A stretch of DNA of 64,000 nucleotides from Linnemannia elongata (Eukaryota > Mortierellomycota > Mortierellomycetes > Mortierellales > Mortierellaceae): assembly GCA_036320915.1 (NCBI GenBank), contig JAXBDG010000001.1, forward strand, positions 1,860,001 through 1,924,000, given 5' to 3'. A program made the position numbers and the translations under genes. A model generated the notes under the pieces. It was not told where the DNA came from and did not search any database. It saw only the letters and a list, made by a program, of their open reading frames with translations. This document shows positions 1-10,750 of the stretch, piece by piece; position 1 is the stretch's first letter; the number at the start of each line of letters is the position of its first letter.

Positions 1-150
1 ACCCCTTGTACTCCACAACAAAAAATAAACGAGACCGTTCTCAACGATTGAATGAGCGGTATACTCCACAATGAACAACTACCGTGAAAAAATGTTAAAA
101 AAAATGATAAATGCTAATTGATGAAAAGAAGTGCGTGGATGTGAACAAGC
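1..150. other. VIP1 3' flank
   Basis: A/T-rich sequence after the VIP1 stop at 151, with AATAAA-type signals readable on either strand (ATAAAC near 25). Nothing else is visible. Confidence 0.4.
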
Positions 151-3100
151 TTATTCCTTCGAGGTTGAAGCATCGCTGCAAGGAGAACGATCCATAAAAT
201 GCAACTCGACACCATTAGTCCCCACAGGGGATCCAACAACCATCAAAGGCGCCTCCTCATCATGAATAAATTCTACCTCCTCCTCGCCCTCCTTCGCAAC
301 AACCAACTTATGCCCTAACATCCGGCTCTCCCGGATCCGACGGTTGACGCTCTTGTACTTCGGGTTGCCGACCTGAGTCTTGTAGTACCGCAATGCGGCC
401 TCGAGGGGGAGATGGTCAGTGAGGTTACGACGTGGCATGACGGAGAGACAGTGCTTGGAGTCCATTTGGAGGTCAAGGATGTTGGGATTTCCGGCGCCTT
501 GGGAGAAACCGATGCGGAGGGAGTATTCTGAAGAGTGAGGGGATTGAGGGTTACCGGTGCCAGTAGCTGAAGGGGATGAGGATCCAGTGACTGGGGAGCC
601 CAAGGGTGTACCGGGTCCGCTTCTCTCGTACAACTCGAACGTGATCTGCGTCAGATCTAGTATCAAAAATAAACCGTGCGGGTTGGTCAGTACTTTGTGG
701 CAGGAAAATTGCCAAATGACTCCATTGCAGAACAGCGATACGATTACTTACAGTCAAGTTCTGGGATCTGGGATTTGCTGATACGGGTGGGGATGCCAGA
801 CAGGTAAACAATGTTCAACAGAGTATGAACGTGCGACTCTATTATCAACAAAGCAAACGTCATAACCGTTAGTAAATGTCATCTCTACGTTCGTCACTAG
901 CAGGTAAATCCAAGCAGTCAGTTTAGGATCAAGTCTGCTCATAAACTTACCCTTGGTAAAGTAGAGACGAGTGCAAGGAGTTGCAGACCTCTTAGCAGCT
1001 TCCAGATCCTCAACAATCTGCTTGATGAGCGGCAAACTGGTCAAAAGCCCAATCTCCAGCCGATCCTCCTCACTGATACCATACTCGAGCGGGGCCACGA
1101 AATCAAACAAAATCTTGGCCTTGGAGTAAAGATCCTTGATGGGCGCCATCCCTGTGCCAGCTTCCTTGTCCACAAAGATATTCTCCAAAAATGGTCGGTT
1201 ATGCAATGCATCATATTTCAAAGAATCATACAGCTCCGAAACCTTGGAGGGATCAAACTCGGTCCTGTCACCGTCAGCAAACTCGCCAAAGATCTTTTCC
1301 CACCGCTCAAAGAACAATGCAGGACTCTCATAGCAGCACCAAGTCTTCTGCATCGTCGCTGGGTCCAACCGCTTGAAATTCTTGCGCATGATATCCCGCA
1401 GAGTCCTCATCGACGCAATCATGCTCTGGATCAACTCGCCTGGATCGGCCTGACCCTTGGGCCAGTACTTCTCAATCTCCTTCGAGTCCGGTTGCAACAG
1501 TTCCCAGAGCTCCTTCTTGACAATATCCGTCTTTTCCTTGGCGGCGTTGCTATCATCCAGCATTTCCTTGCGGATCAAGAGCATGTCCTTAGGAACCTCG
1601 CGGATATCCAGGAAGCGCTGGGTAAATAGCTCAGCAGTAGCGCGGACGCGACGTTCGGAGGATGTAAAGATCTTGACATCGTCCAAAACGTTCTTGTTCA
1701 TGATCATCAAATCCTTGCGGAGGTTGTCACCCAAGTCCCTCGATTGGTATTTTGCCGCATGCGTGAACTATTACAATATGAACAAAATTAAACGCCGTTA
1801 GTCAATGTTGTATACAAGAGACAGAGTTAGGTGACCATTCAAGAGATAGTGACAACTGTCTTTACCTCGCCTCCCCACTTGACGATAATCTTGAGCTTGA
1901 CGGACTTGGAGTTACCCTCGGCATCCTTCGTGATGGAAGGCTTGACTTGGACCTTGGTTCCAGGGAGGTTCGACTTCTTGTCCAAAATATTCCTCAACAG
2001 CATTAGCTTGTTGGTATCCTCCAGACCCTCCTTCATAGCCTGTTCAGCCGCCGCAGAGACCAGCTTGAGGTCTCTAGCCTGTCGAATGATGACTTCTTCA
2101 CCTCCTCCGTTTAAAAGCTCCCTGAAGGGCGCAGAGCTGAAGGAGAACTTCATCTTTTGTTTGGGCGTCCGGTCGGCATGGCGGAAGACCGAGACAAAGG
2201 CCTTGAGTCTCCACGAGTTCTCAGCGCTGAGTTCCTTGGGCAGGACTACTTCCGAGAGCTTTCTCTGGTGGGCGTTACGGAGGAAGGTTTCCTGAAGAAT
2301 GCTGGCGCAGTTATTGTAGTAGTAGTTGTTGCCCTTGACGAACGACCAGCCGTTGACATCGATCACATACGACTTGCCACCCACACGAAGCAGGTCAAAT
2401 CCACACACGCGCTGACCAAACACTTTGCAGATGCTGGATGCCATCTTTTTCTCCACGGGGGTGAGCTGGGTGACATAACGAATCTCCTTTCCGTCCGTGT
2501 TCCTGCGGACATGTCCATCAACGACCGGGGACCTAGACACGATGACATATAAAAATGAGACATTTTGTTAGTCAAGTCACCAAGTTGGATTCATACACGT
2601 GTTTGTCACCAACATAACAAAACGAGTCAAAGAACTTACTTTCTTGTCTCAGCATGCACAAACTGTTCGCCGATAGTGTACACCTTGACATCCTCAGCGT
2701 TGTCGACATCCATGAACTCTTCGTAGATATATGAGCCTTCCATCCTGCAGGTGTTCATCTCTGGATCGTATTCACTTGACTTGTTGGCAACCTATGATGC
2801 AATAGGATTGGTAGAGAGGTTGGTATTTCAATTTTACCTTAGACTTTTCAGTTGATGCAGTGTATCAACATAACATATGTTGACTTACCTTGCGGAAGAG
2901 ACGTCTGGTTCCTCCACCCGTCGAAGAGTGGTAATAGATGTGAATATTGTGGTCCTCTCCCGAGACAGGCTTCTCAACAAAGGGCTTGGTCATGACCTGG
3001 TCTCCAATCTGGATTGTGTCCTGATCAATGACCTTGAATTCTGGCGTGGGACGATCTCTTTTCACACTAACCCCACGCAATTTGAGCTTTTGGATAACTG

Positions 3101-4037
3101 ATGGCTCGATATGAGGTCCACCGTCTCGATCCATGGTCAAACGTCTTGGGGTGGGTACACCAATCTGTTCCAGAATCTCGAGAACCAACCGGCGATCCCA
3201 CAAGAGTGCCTGAAGATCGACCTCGTTAACACAGAGAGGTGCTCTGAGCTTGACATACTCGATAGCTTTGTGGAGAGGGAAGCCCTTGGAGAAGAAGGAA
3301 ATGAAGAAATCACATGCAGGCCATGCTCGGACATCTGGGTTGCAAAATAATAAAATAAGAACGGGGTTTGTTAATACACCGTCGTACAAACTGATCCAGA
3401 TCCAAGCAACAAAAAAGCACCACCAACGGTTCAACTGATGAAAGTATCTCTTCGTGCTCGAATTGATGAATGTCAATTTGCTTCCTTTACCTTCGTCGAG
3501 GATACACTTGTCGCCAAAGATGATGGCCTCAAAAGGCCCATTGTTCAGCAATCTGTCGAGGATATTCCGCATGGGCTTCGAACGGGCCTTGTCATCCATA
3601 GCACAGACGCCAATGATGTCTATTGTTTAACCGACGGTGACGCCATTGAGCATATGCGAGGAGTTAATTTCTTTCCTTGTTGTCCAGACACCTTTTTTTT
3701 TTTGTGATTTGTGTGGTTTGTGCTCCCAGTCGAAAAGACGCAGGGGACTGAACGTCCAAGTAGGAGATCACTGATTGTGATTCAGATTCTGATTCACACG
3801 GAAACATAATAAACAAAAAAAAAGTTGATTCTTGTTCGGTAGTTTACATTTCTTGCGAGGGTGCGAGGGCGTAGAAGGCGTTGTGGGCGACAAAGGTATA
3901 GGGGAAGACATGGTGATCGGGTCTCCTTGGGCTGTTGTTGTTGATGCGTTGGCAAGTGCAGTCGAGAGTGGTTTGGGTAATGGGAATCCATTGACCGAGA
4001 TTCTCTTTTCGGCGTTGGTGATGTTGTTTTTGTCCAT
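151..4037 (-). CDS. VIP1: Vip1/PPIP5K-type inositol hexakisphosphate/diphosphoinositol kinase
   Basis: The product makes inositol pyrophosphates (1-IP7, IP8) in the cytosol. Eight exons fit in frame: 4037-3848, 3619-3491, 3334-2889, 2791-2640, 2532-1866, 1767-951, 838-752 and 656-151, giving 997 residues; fungal family members are about 900-1150. After a short Ser/Pro/Thr-rich leader, exon 1 joins exon 2 to give [19 protein letters not shown], the family's conserved N-terminus. The ATP-grasp kinase half follows ([21 protein letters not shown]). The histidine-acid-phosphatase half opens with RHADRTPKQ near residue 420 and carries SHVHTLLN near the end. The C-terminus is short, with a Ser/Thr/Pro stretch. 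Fungal members influence polarity, phosphate sensing and microtubules. Recognition is certain from the motifs; individual splice sites are deduced from phase and similarity. Confidence 0.95.
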
Positions 4038-4440
4038 TTGAATCTTGTAGTGAGGAAAGAGGGTGAAAAATGAATGAAGGAGAGGAGAAGAGTGATAGAG
4101 GTGAATGAAGAAAGTGGAGGGAGTGGAGTGAAAGAAGAAGAAAGAAGAAGAAAGAAGAACGAGAAAGAGAGAGAGAGAGGGAGAGAGAGAGAGAGAGAAG
4201 TAAGAGAAGAAGTAGGTACAGTTGAAGAGTATATGAGTACTAAAGAGAAGAAAAGTGGAACTGGCCGTGGGAGGCGGACAATATTACGGGAGGAAAAGGA
4301 GAACGGCAAAAGAACGAAACGAACAATGAAAAAAGAAGAAAAAGAAAAAAACGTTCTCGGTTTCACCTCACTCCAAGAAAAGAATCTACTGCCCCGTCTC
4401 CCCCTCTACTTCCATCTTTCCACTCCCCGTGTGCCATTCG

Positions 4441-4481
<41 letters not shown>

Positions 4482-4696
4482 TTTCTGTCTCCAGCTGCGG
4501 CTACCTTCCAAACTCATAGATCTGTCCCTCTGCTTCAAACTTGGTGCCCTGCAATCGTTTATTCTTCTTATGCTTCGTGTTTGCATGTTCTCTGCTAGCT
4601 TTTATTCCTTTGGTTGACATTAATTGCTAGATGGTCGGAAGGGGTGAATTACGCTCCCGCGCAGAAAGAAAAAAAAAAGAATAAATGATTCACAGA
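4038..4696. promoter_or_regulatory. VIP1 upstream region with GA/CT microsatellites
   Basis: This 659-bp gap lies between the VIP1 start and the 3' end of the Mis12 gene. It holds a purine-rich run at about 4073-4200, which is pyrimidine-rich on the VIP1 sense strand and suits its leader. It also holds an almost pure CT microsatellite at about 4441-4478 on the plus strand. No open frame has coding character; the long frames here are translations of the simple repeats. Confidence 0.5.
4441..4478. repeat. CT dinucleotide microsatellite
   Basis: This is an uninterrupted run of about 16-18 CT units inside the VIP1 / Mis12 intergenic gap. It is read directly from the sequence. Confidence 0.95.
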
Positions 4697-6191
4697 TTAT
4701 GACTGGCTCGGAGGTGATGGCGTTGGTGGGGCAGTAAAGTTGTGTGATCGATGCATCACAACCGTCTCTGATCCAAGATGCTCGTCAATCTGGCGACGAA
4801 CCACCGACCGGATATACATCACTCTCTGGTCCTGTTCCTGCGACAGCAATGCCTCGTGCAATGCTGTGACGCTCGACACAGCTCGTTCTCCTGTTGATGC
4901 TGCTGCCGATGAGGCAAACTGATCTGCCTGCGCATTCCGCTGAAGTTTTTCGTGCAATGCTCCAAACCGCCGATGCAGCGTCTCAATGTTATCGCGGATA
5001 AAAATCAATGTCTGTGGGATTGGTGCCACTACAAAGTGTGGGCCGAAAAAAATACAAAGCGAAATGTAAGAAACATGGAAGTTGATAGGGACAGTCTCTG
5101 ATCTCCATGCGCAGACAGTATGCATGCAGGAACCTACCATCGCGATACTCCTTGAGGGCATCCTTGAGGAATCCAATCTGCTCCCGACATCTCTCCAGTT
5201 CTCGCCTCCGACCCTCTTCAAGTGCCAGCTCCTTTCTCAACTTGTAGTTCATCGCCTTTGTCTGTTCAGTCATAAGAAGCAGCAAAAAACTGCAGCAATT
5301 AGATGGGTTTTCGGCGCAAACGACTTTTGCAACCGTACACAGGAGTCAACTATTGATACGTACCATAATGACCTGTTGCCTAAGGAGCTCGAGTTCCTTA
5401 TCCAGTTCTTCCTCTTTATCTGCACCAATCCCAAAATCCAGAGCTTCGTAATGTGGGAGAACAATGTCGACATCCTCAGGCACGCCAAACAGATTCTTCA
5501 GAGCGTAGAGCTCGAAACGGTCAAAGTTCTTGTCAACCGCAGCCTCTAGCAGTGTCTCAAACTTGTGCATACCCTATTAAACATAATTACAAAAGCCAAA
5601 AGTATCATTTAACTGTTAGCAAGTTCTGCTGTCCGCATCCTGGTCGCACAGCTCGAGTCTCATAAACCTGCTTGCAAATAATCCTGAGCCTCGTACCTTG
5701 GCACTTTCCACCTTGGCATCGTAATTTTTCGGCAGTTGACTTTGATTCTGAATCGCCCATGCTTCCATCTCGTTCTCAACAAACTCCTGCAGGGCCATTG
5801 AGGCCTGGTAGATCATGTTGTTGACCGAGTTAATGACATCGTCCACAAAGGAAAGAGGAGAGAACCCAAAATGCTCTGTCAGCAGTTGTTGCTGGTACAC
5901 CTGTCGGCTCTTGATCCATGACTCTTGTTGCTGAGCAATCGTCCCCGCTGTAGCAGAGGCGGCGACTGCTCCGGCTCCTGCTGACCCAGGTCTTGTAAGG
6001 GTTGCTGAGGACTGTACTCCGCCCTGTTGGCGCTGATTGTTGTTCTTTAATTGTTGTTGCTGATGGTGGCCATTCCGGATCTCCAAGGAACCGTTTTGTT
6101 GCCGTGATGTGGTTGTATTCTTGTTACTGATTCCTGTCCGAGATGCAGTTCCACCTTGTGTGTTTGTGTGATTCCTGATGCTGTGGGACAT
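4697..6191 (-). CDS. MIS12: Mis12/Mtw1 kinetochore MIND-complex subunit
   Basis: This is a subunit of the MIND/Mis12 complex, which links the inner kinetochore to Ndc80 and KNL1. Exons 6191-5697, 5573-5364, 5261-5138 and 5028-4697 join in frame to 386 residues. The Mis12 domain starts near residue 90 with LTEHFGFSPLSFVDDVINS and YQASMALQEFVE. Exon 2 adds KFETLLEAAVDKNFDRFELY and KNLFGVPEDVDIVLP, the second conserved helix block. The rest is helical and rich in Glu, Arg and Leu, as expected for the coiled-coil rod. The N-terminal 80 or so residues are an Asn/Gln/Ser-rich, probably disordered extension that the yeast and human proteins lack. An exon 3 start further upstream at a TTG was rejected because only CAG|ACA keeps phase. 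Family assignment is strong, helix by helix. Confidence 0.88.
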
Positions 6192-7630
6192 TGTCTTCTT
6201 TGTTGGTGTTTGTGAGGTGGAGTGGAGTCAAGGATGTCGAAATCGTCTCCAATAGAAAAGCGCGTCTGGGCCTGTGGCTTGGCTCTTATTCATTTTTCAA
6301 GCAGCGATCGTTTGGGCGAAATGCTGCGAGGTAGATCTTTATTTCTTGGGTCCTCGTTCCTGACACGTTCGCTTCTCTCCCGTTGGTGAAATGGAACTAA
6401 GACAAATACCCCTGGCATGCTGCCATTCACACACATGAGTGCAGCCCCTTCCTCCAGCAAGGAGGCACGAAAAGGGGCAATTGTCTGTTTCTTTGGTCTG
6501 TCATCCCTGAGGTTCTATCAAACAAGAAACAGGTATCACTCTCTTGTACGCTACCAAAATGTATCTGCATCTTGCTTCCATTTCTCACACTTCTTCATCA
6601 CCTCTCCCATCCACAGTTCTTTCAACAGTCAACATGAAGATCTTCAACATCGCCCTTGTTCTCGCCACCGCGTCTTGCATATTTACTGAAGGTATGTAAA
6701 GCACGATTTGTCCTTGATTGATTTCAAAAACAAAAGGAAATGCGCGCCAGTCTTCAACATACTCACCTTCGCCCTACCTTCATCCTTTTCTTCGCTGCTC
6801 TATCCATCCTTACCCCCGTTCTTGATTATTATTGTTTTGTTGCATTCGTTTATTAGACTGAGGGTCTATCTTCAACAATATACGACTTATATCTACCTAC
6901 GTTGTACTGACTGTCAGCGTTAAAATGGGTCAAGGCGCCTCTTATTTTCTTTCGCTATCTTCGAGAAACACTCAGCTTGTGTTTGATACATGAGCGATAA
7001 GTCAACATGGCAGTCAACTAACCCATAGGCACCTTTCTATGCATTGGAGGGTGAATTGTTTCACTGGAATGACCAACGCACGAGCCAACTGATGAAACAA
7101 AAGGTGAGACTGACTAGATGATTGAGTAAAACGATTTAGCACATTCTTGCCTGCCCTGTATTACTTTGTCATCCCGATGCAGTTTGTTATTGGAGCCGTA
7201 GGGGCTTTCAGACAGCAAGTGAAGAAAAAGTTAAGGGTGGGATATAAACCCCCCTCCCCCGAACTGTTGGCGAGGTTCATGCCGTTTCTGTTGCCCTAAT
7301 AAGACTGGAAGTCGAATTGCTCAAAAACTTGTCATTGCTTGACTTTGCTCCAGACCAGCGCGGTAAACTGCTCAATAAGACTGGGCGGTTGGTGTTTTTA
7401 GAAGCTGATCTCATTAAGAGTAAATGTGCCTACTATCTTTTGCAAAAATTAATCATATCGCCTCGTTTTTTTTCCATATCTGTATTAAAGTTAGATACTG
7501 CACCGGTCAACATTTAAAAAAGGATGCGAAGGCTTCGCTTCAGAATCAAGCACTTCAAAAAGATTAAGAAAAAGAAAAATAGTGTAACAATGGCACTATT
7601 GACGTTTGGCTCATGCTCTCATTTTTTTGT
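6192..7630. other. Gene-poor gap between Mis12 and F-box genes
   Basis: The first 200 bp or so should be the Mis12 promoter. A candidate signal-peptide exon lies at 6633-6690 (separate entry). A TATA-like element sits in the sequence near 7243, but no convincing gene follows it; the open frame at 7317-7517 has no ATG and no recognisable content. The last bases are the 3' flank of the F-box gene. Confidence 0.5.
6633..6968 (+). CDS. Candidate small secreted protein (first exon = signal peptide)
   Basis: An ATG at about 6633 follows a pyrimidine-rich leader with an AACAGTCAAC context. It encodes MKIFNIALVLATASCIFTE, a textbook signal peptide: Lys at position 2, a hydrophobic core and small residues near the cleavage region. 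A GTATGT donor follows at about 6692. The downstream exon is uncertain. An acceptor before 6920 (GTCAG|CGTT) would add about 25 residues. One near 6858 would add about 40 residues and end later. Neither shows a cysteine pattern or a known domain. The gene could be a real short secreted protein, a decayed one, or chance. The end coordinate is only the stop of one candidate splice form. Confidence 0.3.
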
Positions 7631-10117
7631 TTATTCATCGAGATCGTACCCCCATTGAAGAACCCGCCAATGAAAATCCCGATCCAAATAATTCGACATC
7701 CGACTCGGTAGCCTGTATACCCCCCTCTGCAACAAGGGTAACCTCTCCGGTCTGCACCTTAGTTCCGTATCGATTGCCGCCAATTCCTCGGTCGTCACGG
7801 CCGGCATCATATGGATCCCGATCCGTCTCAGACTTGAACACCGATCCACAAGTATCCGAAGCTGATCACCGCGCATGGTGGAGTGTCCCTCGATGTAGAC
7901 GGTTCGTAGTCGGGTGAACTGTCCTAGGACCTCAACGACCTCGCTGTTCAGGCTATCATAGTACGGTCGCGTCGTTCTTGACATGGCAACCGGGTTGTCC
8001 TCGTCACCATTAACGTCATAATTAGGGTGGTTTCCCGAGAACCAAGTGTGCTGGATAATGATCCACTCCAGCAGGGGACACTGTTGAGGTAGGATTTCGA
8101 AGTTGAATCGGAGGAGGTTCTTGAATCGGATCGCCAGTCGGGTGAGGTTTCTGAGTGGGTGTTTGAACCTAAGAGGACCTTCTTGCCCTGAGAAGCAGAT
8201 CACCAGCTCTTCGAGCTGGTCTCCGAACGCCTCGGTGACGGTTGTCAGGACGTCTAAGGAGAGGTCTTGTCGGTTGAGGACACCCAGTCTCTTCAGACGA
8301 GGAAGACAATTCACTAGTGGGGCTTCCTCCCCACCTCCTACTGCTCCTGCTCTTGCTCCTGATCCTGATGCTCCTGTGACGCTGACCCTTCTCGCCTCCT
8401 TCTTGGCATCCACAACCCACTGGAAAACATGCCCACTATCAATCCTCAACCTCAATTCCTCCAACTTCCGAAACCGGCCCAAATCCTCCAACGACCCTTT
8501 ACTCGCCGTCAACCGCCCAATCTCTCCCACCTTCAAAACCCTCAACTCCCTACACAGACTCGGATCCCAGTTCGTCACCCAAGGGTGGTATTGACAACTG
8601 GGCGTCATAATCTCAAGCACCTCCAACCCTCCAAAACACTCCAGGACCCTGTCAATTTCGGCTCCCATGGTCGACTGGGTGGCGAGACATAGCTCTCGGA
8701 TCTTGCTGGGCCGGCGTCGTTTCTCTTGGAGCGCAAGGGTCGGTTTCGCCTTTTCCAGGTCTTCCAGGTCAACACCAGAGTCGCCACCAAACTCGAGGGT
8801 GAAGAGGGCCCGGCGGAGTGTCTCCCAGTCGCAGTAGTTCTGGCTTAGATTGCATATCTCGATCCGTCTCAGGTTTGTCAGTTTGTTCAGTGTGAAACAG
8901 TAAGGCCGAGACGACACGTCCACAGTATGGTCTGACTCTCCTGCAGTCCTGGCACTCTTTCCCTCCTGTAGCGATAACGAAGCTGTCGCAAGCTGAGACG
9001 AGAGAGCAACGACATCCAAACTAGGCCCACGAGTGTCCTCTTCCTCCCCTCTCGCAGCCTTCAACCTATCCCGCTCCTTCAGTTCTTCTTCCCTTCTCGT
9101 ACTCGAGGTACTTGAAGACCCCCGCATCCTTATCGATCTGGACTTTGTCCACGCCCTGGGAGCACGATCCAACCGGTCCTGAAAACTCCGCACCCGATGA
9201 ATGGGAATCCTCAGAGTCACAATCCTGTCCGCCCCGGGTCGGTTCAACAGCGCTCGCTGCAGATAATCGGGCACGCCAATCATCCACTTTTTCTGATCCT
9301 GGAACAAGAAACTGAACAGTCCATCCTGGTCCACGCTGTCGCCGCTCTCAAAGGACTCGTAGGAGGTGTAAGGGTGGGGCCGTCCGCGGGTTGAGAGCTT
9401 TACGAGGTCAATGACGGTCCAGTGACGGAGGTAGTATTGGCTAGTCCAGGTTATTTCTCGAAAGTGGGGTCCGAAATCCAATGGGCGGCGGGATCCTTGC
9501 TTCGTGCCAGCGGTTGAGGTCATGATAGGCGTACTCGAGGTAGCCGACGAAGACGAGGCTGACGCTGACGCTGACAAGGGCGATGGTGGTGGTGGTGGTA
9601 GGAACGAATCCGAGATAACCGGAAACCGGACACAAAGGTCCTGCAAAAGTGTTGACATCAACGTCAGCAACAACTGCCTCTCCCGCTCCTGCGCCTCCTG
9701 CCTCCACCGCAAATTAATTGCCCCATTATCCTGCTCAAAGAAAGCCTTGGTTCGATAAGCGTTCCACACCTTCAACGCCGTCTCTTCCTTCTCCGTCATC
9801 GGCAAGGAACCCGGATCACCCGACGGCGTCTTGGGCCTCAGACATTGATCAGTCTCGGTCCTGCGGGCATCGATCCGGATACTGTGACATTTGCGACGAT
9901 AGATCTTTCGGATCCGGGAGAAGGGGTCTCGGTAGAGTCGGGGCACGGCTGCAAAAAAGCACCGACGGTCGACTTGAAGGATGGATGCGAGGGTTGGGGT
10001 ATCGTCATCGAGCATGTCCATGATAAGCTCCAGTATCTCGAGAGGGAGGCAGGGCCATCTTGAAGGGTTTGAGAATGCGGATACTGCAGAAGGGAGAGGG
10101 GAAGAAGCTTCTTGCAT
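7631..10117 (-). CDS. Large F-box protein with leucine-rich C-terminal half
   Basis: A single uninterrupted 828-codon frame. Residues about 20-65 form an F-box: LPLEILELIMDMLDD, then ILQVDRRCFFAAVPRLYRD. F-box proteins bind Skp1 and recruit substrates to SCF ubiquitin ligases. The middle is Ser/Ala/Glu-rich and probably disordered (near residue 190 and 330-390). The last 400 residues contain irregular Leu-rich segments such as NLRRIEICNLSQNYCDWETL and FTRLRTVYIEGHSTMRG, consistent with an LRR substrate-binding fold. The lack of introns contrasts with most neighbours; large expanded families of such F-box/LRR proteins are typical of Mortierella-type genomes, and the substrate cannot be guessed. 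The start is the first ATG and lies immediately before the Pro/Ser-rich leader of the F-box. Confidence 0.85.
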   Translation of the reverse strand: MQEASSPLPSAVSAFSNPSRWPCLPLEILELIMDMLDDDTPTLASILQVDRRCFFAAVPRLYRDPFSRIRKIYRRKCHSIRIDARRTETDQCLRPKTPSGDPGSLPMTEKEETALKVWNAYRTKAFFEQDNGAINLRWRQEAQERERQLLLTLMSTLLQDLCVRFPVISDSFLPPPPPSPLSASASASSSSATSSTPIMTSTAGTKQGSRRPLDFGPHFREITWTSQYYLRHWTVIDLVKLSTRGRPHPYTSYESFESGDSVDQDGLFSFLFQDQKKWMIGVPDYLQRALLNRPGADRIVTLRIPIHRVRSFQDRLDRAPRAWTKSRSIRMRGSSSTSSTRREEELKERDRLKAARGEEEDTRGPSLDVVALSSQLATASLSLQEGKSARTAGESDHTVDVSSRPYCFTLNKLTNLRRIEICNLSQNYCDWETLRRALFTLEFGGDSGVDLEDLEKAKPTLALQEKRRRPSKIRELCLATQSTMGAEIDRVLECFGGLEVLEIMTPSCQYHPWVTNWDPSLCRELRVLKVGEIGRLTASKGSLEDLGRFRKLEELRLRIDSGHVFQWVVDAKKEARRVSVTGASGSGARAGAVGGGEEAPLVNCLPRLKRLGVLNRQDLSLDVLTTVTEAFGDQLEELVICFSGQEGPLRFKHPLRNLTRLAIRFKNLLRFNFEILPQQCPLLEWIIIQHTWFSGNHPNYDVNGDEDNPVAMSRTTRPYYDSLNSEVVEVLGQFTRLRTVYIEGHSTMRGDQLRILVDRCSSLRRIGIHMMPAVTTEELAAIDTELRCRPERLPLLQRGVYRLPSRMSNYLDRDFHWRVLQWGYDLDE

Positions 10118-10750
10118 GATATGATTTTTTAGTTACGAAAAAATATGCCCACGGTCCAAGGAAAATAAATGAAAGTGTATATACAGCGTGGAAAAAAAAG
10201 GGGGGGGAAGAATGGGGAAGGTGGAAATGGGATAATTGAGAACAGAGGATGGAGGGGTCGAAAAAAGACAAAAAAGAAGAGAAAAAAAAAAGAGAGCACA
10301 TCCCTCTTTTAAGTGCTTTCGGTGGATAGATTTTTCTTTTCTTTTGTTTGCTTACGCAGAGTCAGAGGTGTGTATCCAATCCATCCCGCGGCAAAGATAC
10401 GGCACTGCATGAATGAAGCCGATTTACCTTCATCCCCCCCTCCTTCTTCCTTCCTTCTTCCTTCATTCGTTGCGCTAATTGCTTTGAAAACAAAGATTGT
10501 GAGCGCAATTGGTGAGCACTTTACGCCCATCAGTGAAAAACAAGAAGAAAAGCGAGCATCTTGTGTCCACTTCAACTTGTTCATAAAACTCGCCATTCGC
10601 AAGGAAAGGTACAAAAAAGAGAACAATGATTGTGAGCGAAATTAATGGTGTGTTTATTTCGGCGTGAAGATGGGAATGATGAAAAACAGGGGGATGGATG
10701 GTTTGTTGTTGGATCTGACTCTAAAGGTGTTTTGTTTTTCAGAAACAACT
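10118..10750. promoter_or_regulatory. F-box gene upstream region / START gene 3' flank
   Basis: This 633-bp gap should hold the F-box promoter and leader on the high-coordinate side of 10117, and the transcript end of the START gene below 10751. It contains A-rich runs near 10192 and 10284, and TTCC-type repeats near 10440-10465. No coding frame here is supportable. Confidence 0.4.

Noticed and set aside
7317..7517. 66-codon plus-strand frame after a TATA-like element
   Set aside because: No ATG and no recognisable content; probably chance.
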